A stretch of DNA of 64,000 nucleotides from Boletus sp. NGJ (taxonomy: Eukaryota; Basidiomycota; Agaricomycetes; Boletales; Boletaceae), in NCBI GenBank assembly GCA_019096195.1, contig JAGTXK010000103.1:434001-498000 (forward strand). The letters are read 5' to 3'. This document shows positions 34,795 through 45,236 of this stretch, piece by piece (within the stretch, counting starts at the first letter, position 1; every line of letters begins with the position of its first letter). The position numbers were made by a program, and so were the translations under genes. The notes under the pieces were generated by a model. It searched no databases. It had not been told where the DNA came from and was given only the letters and a program-made list of their open reading frames with translations.

Positions 34795-34975
34795 TGGGGA
34801 CCGGTCCTTCAAGGACCAGTCCAGACTGGTCCTTTCTCTAGCTAGGACTGCACAGGACTGGTCCTTATCAGTCCTGGTCCGGTCCCAACACATTGTGGTC
34901 ACCAAAAGGACCAGTCCTGGTCCAGTCCTTCCAAAAATGGACACAGGACCGGACTGGACCAGACCTTAGAACACT
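34795..34975. repeat. Right subterminal repeats of hAT-1
   Basis: Mirror of the left end: GGACCGGTCC, GGACCAGTCC, GACTGGTCC, CAGTCCTGGTCC and similar, at least ten sites in about 180 bp, in both orientations. Confidence 0.65.
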
Positions 34976-34976
34976 A

Positions 34977-35446
34977 AATCCAAGTCAATGAATCACGGAA
35001 TTCAATGAGTCACTGAATACTAATGAGTGGTATTTCATGGTATATACCAATGATTACTGATTGTTCCATGAAAAAATACATGAATTTCCGCGGTTTCACT
35101 AACCACCGGGAATGTGAATTTTCTGGGCAACAGAGCTGTGAATTCTGGTGATATTCTATGGTAGATTGCCTTTGTATTCACATGAAATCCTGTAACTGTC
35201 CAAACAATAGACGAGAGTGGATTGTTTGGTATTCCTGGACCCGGAGGGGACAGGTTTGCAATCCAAGAATGTGTGGGAAGTGCCAAAAGTTGACACCCGT
35301 GGGAAGTCTTGGCTTGACTTAACGGGAACCTAACCTTAACCTCAGTGTTGGGGCTCGTGTCGCCCAGGGCAGAGGGCTGGCGGTCATCACAATACTCCAT
35401 CATCTGAACACTCCATTATCTACAACAACAGTACTATGATTTTATC
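34977..35446. other. No gene seen
   Basis: AT-rich start, then a stretch with an isolated CCTAACCTTAACC. No open reading of interest and no repeat match elsewhere in the window. Confidence 0.4.
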
Positions 35447-36110
35447 ATGTCGAGCTTGGTCTTAAATGAATTGGACGTGCAGGTCATTTTGGCCGTTTCA
35501 GAGGACGTTGAGTGTGATGTGGATGTAGCGAACGGCATTGTCAGTTCGCGCAGACTTGGCGATGCATTCGACTTTGTGGGTGTTCGTCACATGCCGCTCC
35601 CGACAGTGCGTTTGTGGCCAGTGGGTCCTTGTGTACTCATTCAGTTTCAGTCGCTGACACAACTGGTTCATTCCTTTCCGTACCTCACTGTCGCTGCATT
35701 GGAGAGTGTCGCTTTGATTCATCATGTTCCTTTTAGTCGACGCTGGCCTAAGAATCGGCTCATGGAAGAACTGCGCCGTCATGAATGTAATGCACCTTGC
35801 GAGTCTGATCTCGTGTTCGTCTTCGAGCAACATTGCAAAAGTAGAAGGGTCAGTCGACGCAGGCACGCGAACGAGAATGATGCACACATTGTGGATGAAT
35901 TTGTGCAGTCCCAAGAATGCATGATGTGGTCGCACGATGGGATTCATTATGTCTCATCACATCTTCTTAAAACACAATATCGGATAGCGCCTGATGATGA
36001 TGGGCTGTCGTCTCTTCTCGTAGACGTACCGTTACCTTTCATACTGTCGATGTATACGCTGACATCCCAGGACACTGATTTTTTAATGAGTGCTCATTCG
36101 GTTGCATGCG
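35447..36110 (+). pseudogene. Unrecognised ORF interrupted by hAT-2
   Basis: A clean 221-codon ORF (MSSLVLNELDVQVILAV; HHVPFSRRWPKNRLMEELR; C-x3-C pair with following H and C) runs up to the hAT-2 insertion at 36,111. The pattern H-x-P-F-S-x-R ... L-x3-L-x-x-H-x-C recalls N-terminal parts of Helitron-associated or similar mushroom element proteins, but this is a weak impression. Beyond the right end of hAT-2 no long continuation is visible, so the gene is broken. The codons annotated beyond 36,110 in the same frame belong to hAT-2. Confidence 0.5.
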
Positions 36111-39100
36111 TAGGGTTCGTCACGGGTGACATTGTGGGTCGGGCAGTGAACACCATGACCCATACCCGCCAACACCGTACCCATGAAGGGTATGGGTCTA
36201 CACCGACCCGTCCCACCCACGGTGTCAAGTCCAATCCAACTTGAAGCAAGGTGGTACCATAAAGGACATGTGAGTTTGTCGAAAAGCAATAATACAGGCT
36301 AGGATGACATCTACACAGTGCTATTCAATCAGTTGAAGTGGCACGCTTTCTCTTATGTGCACCACGACAAAGGACTGTTGTAAAGTCATTCAGAGAGATG
36401 AGGTCGTGACAGCTCCAAGCGCCGAGGCATAGGAGAGCCCGGATTGAATGGCCCGATAGCCTGTTGTGTGTAAAACTGAGGAGTTGTCGACCTTGTGAAA
36501 ATACTCGCTCAACGGCAGTTGAAGTCGCTGTTGCAACCTGGGGTCACAGCATCAATCAATGCCCGAAATTTGAAATGACTCTAGTAGGCTTACCAGGAAT
36601 ACTTAGGTAGTCCAGTGCCATGCGAGAAAGAGTTGGGTAACTCGACTGGTTATTGACCCACCACTGAAGGGGATCTTTGACAGATTCTATAGGCTTTTGT
36701 AGATATCCATCGAGCTCATCAATCCAGGCCATCTGCATGAGAGAAATGTCACTAAAATCATCAAACCATTCAGACCACTCAGATTCAGGAACTTTAATCC
36801 TGGAGCTGGTTCCGGTGGACCCATCTTTTCCTTGGTCGCGATAGTGGTCAATCCACTTCTCCCGAACTAAATTCTCTGCAATCTTGACCCATTCCTCTTT
36901 CCATTTGTGTGCATGAAAATACTCAAGCTTTAGGCCTGGGTGGAGAACTAGATAGAGAATATGAGTTGCAAAAGCAAAAAAGTTGTTTCTGCATACCCAT
37001 GGCAATCTGATAGATGTGTGAATCGTCTGTGGCTTTCCAATAATGGTCCATCTTGTTTCAAGCAAGTTTCATTGCTGAAAGAATCACTGGATTGAATTCC
37101 TCCTTGGTTTTTGCATCTAGATGACTGTCTAGTTTGTCCATGGCCGGTACCACAGCCGCCACAGATGCGGAGTCTTGCAAGAAAAATAAAGCCGCTTGCT
37201 TGTATCGCTGGATGATGAAGACAAAATCCGAGTCATAAGTTTGAGTCTCCACATTTGTGCAAACTATGGGTGTACCTCTAGCACTGAAATGAGATCCTCT
37301 ACTGTCTTCCACTCCAAATCATTAAGTTCATATTTGCGAAACTGTGGAAGCTTCTTATTGACTGTGACCTGGTCAACAACCTGGCGATACTTCAACACGA
37401 AATGAAGCATATCATAGGTTGAGTTCCAACGTGTAACGACATCACATGGAACCAGCTTGCACTTAAGCTTGGCATGTTCACAGTGTTCCCGCCATGCAGG
37501 TAATCCCTTGGTTGACAAGCAAACAAGTGCAAAGGAGAGTTGCTGGATCTTTCATTGGCTACCTCAGCAATTACAATCCAGAGTCTCAGTGACAATAAAC
37601 CTTTGTGATGGCATCTCGAGCTGATGATGTCTCCACAATTATATGTCTCTTTTCAGCACCTTCCAACTGTTTGAGCTCATCTATTCCATCATCTGGGTCA
37701 TCAATGGGTTCATCTATCACGACATCATCACACTCAAGGTCTTCATTGTCATCTTTGTCATCAAGTAAGGGACAGTCACTATTGTCATCACTGAGATCAT
37801 TGTCATCATCACCTGATAAACGTGCGTCAAAAGGTTTGAGCAATGCTTTCACTGCCAGCTGAATTGTATGATTGAAACAGCAAACACAACCTGTCAATTC
37901 AAACGAGTTATCCAACTTTGCAAGCCTGGACCCTTGTGTGTCGTTTGCAGATGCATTATTGGCATTGATAGCCAAGATCTACAGTTGTTACTCCGTCATT
38001 AGACTAATTGAGATTATGATTGGAATGACAAACTTTTTGGTTGACACCAAAGCACACCAACATGTCCTGAAAGGCCCTTGCCATGGTGACGCCTGTATGT
38101 GACTGGAAATAAATATCCTTGAGTAACTGTCATGGTGAAAGCTCATCTTGTTACCTCTGCAAGCTCCATGATGTCAAGTAAGAAACTCAATGTCTTGCCT
38201 TCTTGTTCAAAGTGCACTGTCCAGGCTACAAACGCACAGTGATTTGGAGATGTCCAGGCATCCATGGCAAAGTAAAGGCGCCCAGGATGGGCCTAAATGA
38301 CCATCAGATACAATTGGATCATGTAACAAACCCGTCTACCTGCAATAATTCACCAATCTGCTGCTGGAAAGCCTGGAAGGAAGCTCGTAAATCACGAGAG
38401 ATGGTCAAGGCCGAAGGTAGGACCAGATTTGGCCACCCAGCAGTCAGTAGGTCATGAAGGAATTGATCATTGATGATATTGATGGGCCGGTTGTTCTCAG
38501 CAATCCAGTGCACAAGTTGTGCCCTATATTTGCACCGTCAGGCACTAAATTTCACCACCAGCCAGTGGAGAGTACATACCGCACCTCATCGTTGGTGTAC
38601 ATGCAGTATGAAGGATTAATAGGCCGCTGCCCCTGATGAGCAAAGGCTGCATGGATCGAACCACTGGGTTTGTTGACAGCATTGCCACCGCATGCACTGT
38701 TAACAGCCTCCTTACCAAAACATGTGATTGCGTGAGACCTCAGATTGGCTGTCAATGACTTATCCTTGGAGTCCTGGTATCGATGAACACCGCCAACTGG
38801 GCTTTTACACTTCTTCGCCCCACAGGGAAAGAAGTGTACTAGGCATCCATCGACAAACTGGATGGTAACAGCATCAACCTTGAAAAACGAGTATAATGGC
38901 AAGCGCCATTGTTTTTTTAGAGTGACTAGTATGACTAATAAGCAAAAAACATATCAGAAACATTGAAGGACTCACCGAGGTCATTTTCGTGGTCAATGTC
39001 AGTGGCGGCATGACCAGCAGTATCAGGTCCCAAGTCAGCATTGCTGCCAGTGACCTCATCGGTATCTGAGTCAAGGGTGATTGAAGAACTAGAAGAGGTA

Positions 39101-39671
39101 GCAGTGGATCATTGTGCATTGTCCTTAGCCAACTGCAACTGGGAGGACTCTGCTGTTTTGACTGGCGGAATGACAATGGTCACGCCACATTTGCCATCAG
39201 TGAGAACGGTTGCTGGTGCAGAGCTCCTCATTGGCATGGCCTTGGCAGACCGTGATGCAGTGCCTGGTACATGAATAGAAGACAGAGGCAGCATGGAAGG
39301 CACTGAGTAAGACCAATGAAAAATGAGTTGATGAGTTGACTGACATTGTACTGTTCTGCCTGTCCTTTGTATCCCGAGGGTGAGCTCTTCCGCTGCCATC
39401 GTACTAGCACCTGGTCACAGTGAAGCAAGCCACGAATCATTGCAGTTCTGCCATCTTAATGTGCGAATCACTTTGCCTTCACACTCACATTCGATCCGCA
39501 ATGAAGCACCAAACCAAGTCTTCTATTTTGGGCTACACACCCGTGGAAACACCATACCCATGGGTACGGTGCTCGGTGTTGGCGTGGGTGCCAACATTCC
39601 ACACTGTCACCCATACCTGCCAAACCTGTGGCTGAATACTGTGGTGTAACCCACACCCGTGGTGAACCCTA
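36111..39671 (-). mobile_element. hAT DNA transposon (hAT-2) with target duplication
   Basis: The left end TAGGGTTCGTCACGGGTG and the right end, inverted, TAGGGTTCACCACGGGTG match at 16 of 18 positions. The 8 bp outside are TGCATGCG (36,103-36,110) and TGCATGCA (39,672-39,679), a 7/8 match and the right length for a hAT target duplication. The element is 3,561 bp. GGGTATGGGT / ACCCATACC blocks lie subterminally at both ends. Confidence 0.88.
36325..39399 (-). pseudogene. hAT-2 transposase, multi-exon, probably inactive
   Basis: Minus-strand parts in order: a P/S-rich N-terminus (near 39,400), a BED-type finger with FPCGAKKCKSPVGGVHRY and a later C/H pair (about 38,830), the GSIHAAFAHQGQRPINPSY region, ISRDLRASFQAFQQQI, MDAWTSPNHCAFVAWTVHF, a NNASANDTQGSRLAKL stretch with CCFNHTIQLAVKALLKPF (about 37,860), YDMLHFVLKYR, WWVNNQSSYPTLSRMALD, and the C-terminus TAVERVFSQGRQLLSFTHNRLS with a stop at 36,325. 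Normally TCDNASNND stands where NANNASAND is seen, so the second acidic residue of the catalytic core appears lost. Some exon joins could not be settled. Confidence 0.7.
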
Positions 39672-39685
39672 TGCATGCACAAGTA

Positions 39686-39821
39686 CAGTAGACTTTCTCA
39701 TAACATATTGAAAAATTCTCATAATGTATACTAGTGTTTGGTAGTTGTTTTTTCCTGGAGTGTAGGAAATGCTAATATACATTATGAGAATTTTTCGATA
39801 CATTATGAGAAAGTCTACTGT
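39686..39821. mobile_element. MITE of Tc1/pogo type (MITE-3)
   Basis: The 136-bp unit starts CAGTAGACTTTCTCATAA and ends, inverted, CATTATGAGAAAGTCTACTG, flanked by TA on both sides. Each arm repeats the ATTCTCATAATGTAT block with its complement. It lies 6 bp outside the hAT-2 target duplication. Related in build to MITE-1. Confidence 0.85.
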
Positions 39822-40542
39822 ACTGCTACTCACCAGGATAGGATTCAACTACTCTGAGTACATCATTGCCCTACAGTCAACTGTTGGCCAGACGAACCAC
39901 CTCACTCACTACTTTTGCCAATATGCACTGCTATGGAATATCACCTTGTTGGTACGAACATTATCATGAATGATGCAGAAAATGTCCCTTCTTTATTCGA
40001 CCTGTTGGGTTAGTCTCCAACACGATTTATGTTCATTGTTTTCTCACGTAGTACAGCAATCACTAACATACATTGCATATATTTCACCTCCATTGACACT
40101 GCACAGAGAGCTCTCTCCATCCTATCACACTCGGCTGTCAGCTTTGAGCTAAATGGTATGAACTGACATTTGTTCTCTCATCCTTACAACATTCCTCAAC
40201 ACAGTAAATACGACATAAAATTTATGCTATTCCCCCTTGTACTTTGTTGTTGAATTACTCTCCATCCTTGGGGCCAGGGGTGCCCAGAGGGCAATGCTAT
40301 ATTTACAGTGGATTGTTGTGAATTCTATCAATCTGACGGAAATTTTCTCGCCTCAAATTCCCTTCGTTTGTGCTGTGTCGAGCCTCCCACGCATTTTGCT
40401 GTGTGGAGTGGTGTTGCTAGATTGATAATGCGGACCGTCATTCCCACGCGCTGCAAACCTTTCTCAGGCCGCTCACAGTGTGACCCATGAACCTTCTGGT
40501 GTCGTTCCCTGGACCAGTGATCCTCCAAGGTCGTGCGCGACG
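39822..40542. other. No gene seen
   Basis: Pyrimidine-rich unassigned sequence, including the upstream region of the dehydrogenase gene. Confidence 0.4.
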
Positions 40543-41608
40543 ATGGATCTGGGACTGCAAGGCGTGCACGTCCTTGTCACAGGTACCTCCATCCCCCCCT
40601 CGTCAGGACGCACTGACCCCTGATCAGGTGCAAGCGGCGGCATCGGTCTCGAAACCGCAAAACTATACTGTTGTGAGCCCCACTTCATCCATGCAACATC
40701 TCAGGCTGAATCCATTATCGAAATGGCATGCTAGCGCTCGGCGCCAAGGTCACCGCGCACTACAATAGTCAACGTGCCCCGCTCCTCCCTCTCTCACAGA
40801 CATACCCCACCCTCCACATCATCCAAGCCGATCTCGCCGACGAAGCCGCCGTTGTCGACCTCTTTGCTGCCCTCTCCCGCAGTGACGCCAGCCCGGTCCA
40901 GGTGCTCGTCGTCAACCACGCGATTGCAGATGGGCAAGACGTGCCGGTGGTAGATATGTCCCTCGCGCGCTGGAATCGCATTCTCACGACGAACCTTACG
41001 TCTTCCTTTCTTGTGTGTCGAGAGTACCTCAAGCACCTGAAACAGGCATCCCCCGAGGCAAAGGACAAGGCAGCGATAGTGCTCGTCGGGAGCACAGCTG
41101 GCAAGTACGGCGAAGCGGGAAACGCCGACTATGCGGTGACCAAGAGTGGTACGAGCGCCTGTAATGTGAATATTCGATTGTGCTTATCGTGTGCTCGTGG
41201 GGTTGGGGCTTGATCGTCGATGGGTCTCGTTGGTTGATACAGGGTTGATGTATGGCCTCACGATGACGCTCAAGAACGAAATCGTGAAGATCGCGCCGCG
41301 AGGGAGAGTCAACACCATCGCACCAGGCTGGGTATATACACCCATGGCTGAAGCTTCCCTCGCGAACGCTGACATACGATACAGCGCTCTAGCAACGTGA
41401 GCGACATACAACCGTATATGTGCTTGGTTATTCCAAGGACTGACGTAGCGACAGGATGCCGCTCAAGAAAATCGCAATACCCATCGATATCGCAACCCAG
41501 ATCGTAATCCAATCATCATCGGTGGTCTCTAGTCATGTCACAGGCCAGGTTTTGATGGTCGAGGGTGGGATGGAAGGAAGGCTGCTCAACAAACCAGAAG
41601 ACATCTAA
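40543..41608 (+). CDS. Short-chain dehydrogenase/reductase (SDR)
   Basis: Five exons join in frame: 40,543-40,582, 40,628-40,669, 40,735-41,148, 41,243-41,396 and 41,455-41,608, giving about 267 residues, the usual size of a classical SDR. The NAD(P)-binding glycine motif is TGASGGIG, built across the first intron. LVVNHAIADG takes the place of the NNAG box. The catalytic Ser-Tyr-Lys is in VGSTAGKYGEAGNADYAVTKSG, followed by VNTIAPGWVYTPM. The end reads QVLMVEGGMEGRLL. It oxidises or reduces an alcohol/ketone of unknown identity, probably in the cytosol. The gene looks intact. Confidence 0.88.
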
Positions 41609-42807
41609 TCCCGGACTTGATCTCGTGTATTTGATTTACTGTCGACCTAACCTGCACTGTCGACTGAGGGGAAATTTCGGGGCCTATCTGAATCCTTCGG
41701 CCTCCGAGGGTCGACATCCATCCCCTTGTGTGGTATGTGGGTGATGCCAGCGATTCTGGTTGTTATGGTCTGTGCTACAACCGTTGACATGGACAGGTAA
41801 TAAGGTGCCATGACGGGGAGCTGTGCAGTCCACATGCGATCTGACAGACGCGACATTCACCACCCTCCCTGTTATCCTGACGCGCCACGTCACCAGGCAC
41901 AGCGATAGCGAATAAAACTGGACATCCGTATGTAAAAACGCAAACGAACATCGTGACCCTGTTTCGACTCAACGACAGGGCACTCGAAAGAGAAAACTTG
42001 CCGAACTTGAACCCAGGTCTGCGGCGCTGTGTGTGCTGAATGGCACGGCCTAGGCACTTCGCTCCCTCGTCCTGGAGGCTTGTCTGGACTCTGCCATGAC
42101 GAATAAGTTTGAGGCAAGTACATCATTGTTGAGGAAGTGTCGCAAGCAAGGATTCTCTATAGCCAAGCGTGATTCACCTGGTCTATGATCGCCGGACCAA
42201 ATATGCGAGGACACAAGCTACGTAACCCGCTTCTGTCAACCACCGGCGGAGTGGACGGACCAAAAGACGTCGTCTGCCAGTACTTACTCATTTCGAATTC
42301 AGATCAAAAAGATTCTTGTACACTCAACTTGCGACGATGGAACTGCTCGGTAACATCAAGCGAGAGGAAACCGTTGATCCTCTGATACGAAAAATGTCAC
42401 AGTAAAATCGTAAAAAATTCACCATTCTGCCCTGTTTTTCTCTAATGGCTGCCTCGTGCCAGGCACGCCGTCAGTTAGCAAAGTACGGCATGAAATGGCT
42501 CCGAGCTCAGTTACATCCAATCATGCCCTCAGGTCGCCCAACGTCCACAGTACTTGTACGATGACATTGGAACGGCCCAGATAATCCACCAGCGTATCAA
42601 CCCCCCAAGGTCAGATTGATCCGGATGACCTGCAATCGGATGTCGGTTACATCGCTCTATGGCCGAGAACTGGTATCGTGAATGTCTCTCGGTTATCATG
42701 GTAGGCGTATGACACCTGAATCTTATTCGATTTCATTTTGGTTCAACTACTTATAGGACGGAAGTTCGACATGTCATGTTTCCGCTCACTAGATTCGAAA
42801 CTCAACC
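41609..42807. other. No gene seen
   Basis: About 1.2 kb with only short unconvincing ORFs on both strands. It must contain the promoter of the membrane protein gene at 42,808. Confidence 0.4.
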
Positions 42808-44040
42808 ATGTCTTCCAATTCCACGACTACGGGTTCTGTATCCTCAACGAGTCTCAATGGCATCATTCACCCCGCGCTGAACTCCCTCATGATCGGGCAT
42901 ACATTCTTGACGCTCCTCATTCCTCTCGTCGTCTCGCTGTTCTACTTCTCCACCTCGCAGAGTCGCCACAGGCCTCTTTTCATCCTCAACATCGCAGCTA
43001 TTTTCCTCGCTTTCGTGCAGGGTGTACTAATCGATGGGTTCGCAGTGAGCCACTCGAGCACAGTTGATCGCATGAAGTCACTGATAGACGCGCACAGGTT
43101 CATACCGTATTGGAACCTCTGAATCCGTGGCCTCTGGCAGTGCGTTGTTTACGAGTGGTCCTTCGAACACTCACCTCATGATTCTCATTTAGTTTAACAT
43201 CATTATTGGTTTCATTTCCGTCTCGCAATCTATAGTTATCGACCTTGCCTTGCTCGTTCGCCTCATCTCCGTCTATCCACTCATTCATGTCGGTCCAGTC
43301 CGCTTTGTCCTCATTATTGCGATTCCGGTCCTCCTCAAGCTCACTCGCGTCATCAACATCTTCTTATTCACCAAGGTCATGGTTGATGCTATGAACGGAC
43401 CAAACGCTGCAGTAACAATGGGAGTCGTGTATGCTACCAAACCCTACCTAAAAATCGAATGGGCCGCTCAGATGATAGACAACACGTAAGTGCTAGTGGA
43501 TCTTATCAATCTTTCTGAACCCTTTTTCATCGTTTGACTTGTAGATACGCATCTCTTGCGTTCCTCTCGAAAATAAGTCACCAGGTAAATCAACGGGTCC
43601 TGACCGGCGCTAGCAGATGTGATTTTATCCTGTTTCTCGGCATTCAACCCACTAATTAAACTTGCCTCCTCTTTATTCATTTTCGGTGTCTAGCGACGTT
43701 GGCTGAGCGCATGCGCACCCTATTCCGTATCGCGCTCACAAACTTCCTCGTACCAACCATGTTCTCCATCGCCCAATTCGTCTGCGTCTATCGCAACGTC
43801 GACCCGATGATCCTGAATCAGCTTGTGCTCGTCAACACCATGGTTGCTACCTTTGGTGTCGCTTTCGCCACTGTATGGGCAGGCAAGACCCGTCGACAAG
43901 AAGAACAGATTCTGGAATCGACACGCAACAACACTACGAGCCGCCTGATGGCCATATTTGGACTGGGAATCGGACGCGGGGTGAACGCGAGCGACGATTC
44001 GGGGTACACGGCGAACTCGCCCGAAGAAACTAAAGCGTAG
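42808..44040 (+). CDS. Multi-pass (about seven-helix) membrane protein
   Basis: Exons 42,808-43,044, 43,098-43,139, 43,193-43,485, 43,545-43,576 and 43,694-44,040 join in frame to give about 316 residues. Hydrophobic segments include LTLLIPLVVSLFYF, FILNIAAIFLAFVQGVL, FNIIIGFISVSQSIVIDLAL, FVLIIAIPVLLKL, TNFLVPTMFSIAQFVCV and LVLVNTMVATFGVAFATVW. The N-terminus is Ser/Thr/Asn-rich with NST sites (outside),the C-terminus is charged and longer (inside). The build resembles the many seven-helix receptor-like proteins of basidiomycetes; no signature of Ste3 pheromone receptors is seen. Ligand and partner unknown. The fourth donor (GTCACC) was chosen to keep frame. Confidence 0.75.
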
Positions 44041-45236
44041 TGGGGAAATGTCACTCTGATGGTTTGGATTTTTGGGCGGCGGCTCCCTGCTGCGCCTGCA
44101 GGTATAAAGCAGTAAGCGATTATCTTGGATCGGTTCCCCCCTGTACTTGTGATTGTTTCATTGCCAGATATTCGACTCCACATGTTGATCTACTCCATTA
44201 GTATGTAGTTCGATTTAATGAAAAAGTTCATTTCCGTGTCTTTCTCTAGGTTTTGACTTGGCGCGCCGACCGTTCGGCGAAACGTTGGATAACCCTCACG
44301 TACACAGATCGAGAACTCTTCCGTTTGGGAACCGCCGAGCAGATTTTTGGATAGACAATAAGAAATTCGCCACCTCCTCCAAGTGGGAACCAATTCGAAA
44401 ACTCCGTCGTCCGACTCTGAATCACCCACGTCGTCAAGGCTAGGGACGAGAGTGCACTCTTCTCGGCGTTCTCCCGGAGCATGGTTTTTGTTTGTGACTC
44501 TACGCAACGTTACGTGAACATTGCGATCCCTTTCCTGCTCGACAGGGCAAGTACTCGCCAGGAATCCGCCATGTCTGCGATTTTAATCCAGCTGAAGAGA
44601 CATGTTCTCCAGCTAGATGACCTGGTGTGTACCTTGGACCAGAAGAACAACGGCCTCTTTTCTGAGGGAGACACGCGCCCGGGTCGGATCGCCCGTACAT
44701 CACGCTGGTTGCGGACTTGACTACGCGACCAAAGAAAGTTTTGCGGAGCTCTTCGACGCCACCCAAACTACATATATCCCCGCAGTCGGAGATGGACGAT
44801 GACCTCGACACCCACCCACGCATTGGGATCACTGTCTACGGTTGTTCCGATAGTCTGTACAAACACATCAGACGGAATGCTTACCGCGACTTTCGTGGCT
44901 CACCAATCCCCAATCATGGAACATGGTCACCCAGATGATGAATCCCGCTCTGCTGTGGCGAAACTCCAGCCTCTTTGGGAGTGTGGAAAAGATCCGCATC
45001 ACTGGGCTGAGGATCAGCTACTCAACGAGGCTGAATGAATCGATGACGAACTCATCACTTGATTGTCGTGCATCTTGATGATCTGACTCTTCTGTGTACT
45101 ATCCATCCTTCTTTCGAATTCTGCGCTTCACGACAAATCTTGTGTAGTATCCTGGCTCTGTATTCCACGATTAGTAAATCCGTCTCCCAGAGTATAAAAG
45201 GGCAGTTACTCGCTCTCCAGTGACAGCTCATCAGGA
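44041..45236. other. No confident gene
   Basis: Open stretches exist on both strands (minus 44,190-44,507 with SLDDVGDSESDDGVFELVP; plus 44,481-44,720 with QLKRHVLQLDDLVCTLDQ; plus 44,799-45,038). They read partly like protein but do not join into a gene with a recognisable family. The last 150 bp before 45,237 should hold the promoter of the epoxide hydrolase gene (TATAAAAG at about 45,195). Confidence 0.35.

Larger units (their letters stand above)
31149..34976 (-). mobile_element. hAT DNA transposon (hAT-1)
   Basis: The ends are TAGTGTTTGAAGGTC (left) and, inverted, TAGTGTTCTAAGGTC (right), fitting the TAGNG rule of hAT termini. Just inside both ends lie dense GGACCAGTCC / GGACTGGTCC repeats. 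The element carries one transposase gene on the minus strand. The 8 bp on the left (GTTTTCAA) and right (AATCCAAG) do not match, so no target duplication remains. Confidence 0.8.

Noticed and set aside
35320-35340. CCTAACCTTAACC, telomere-like
   Set aside because: Only two imperfect units; no array, so not an interstitial telomere.
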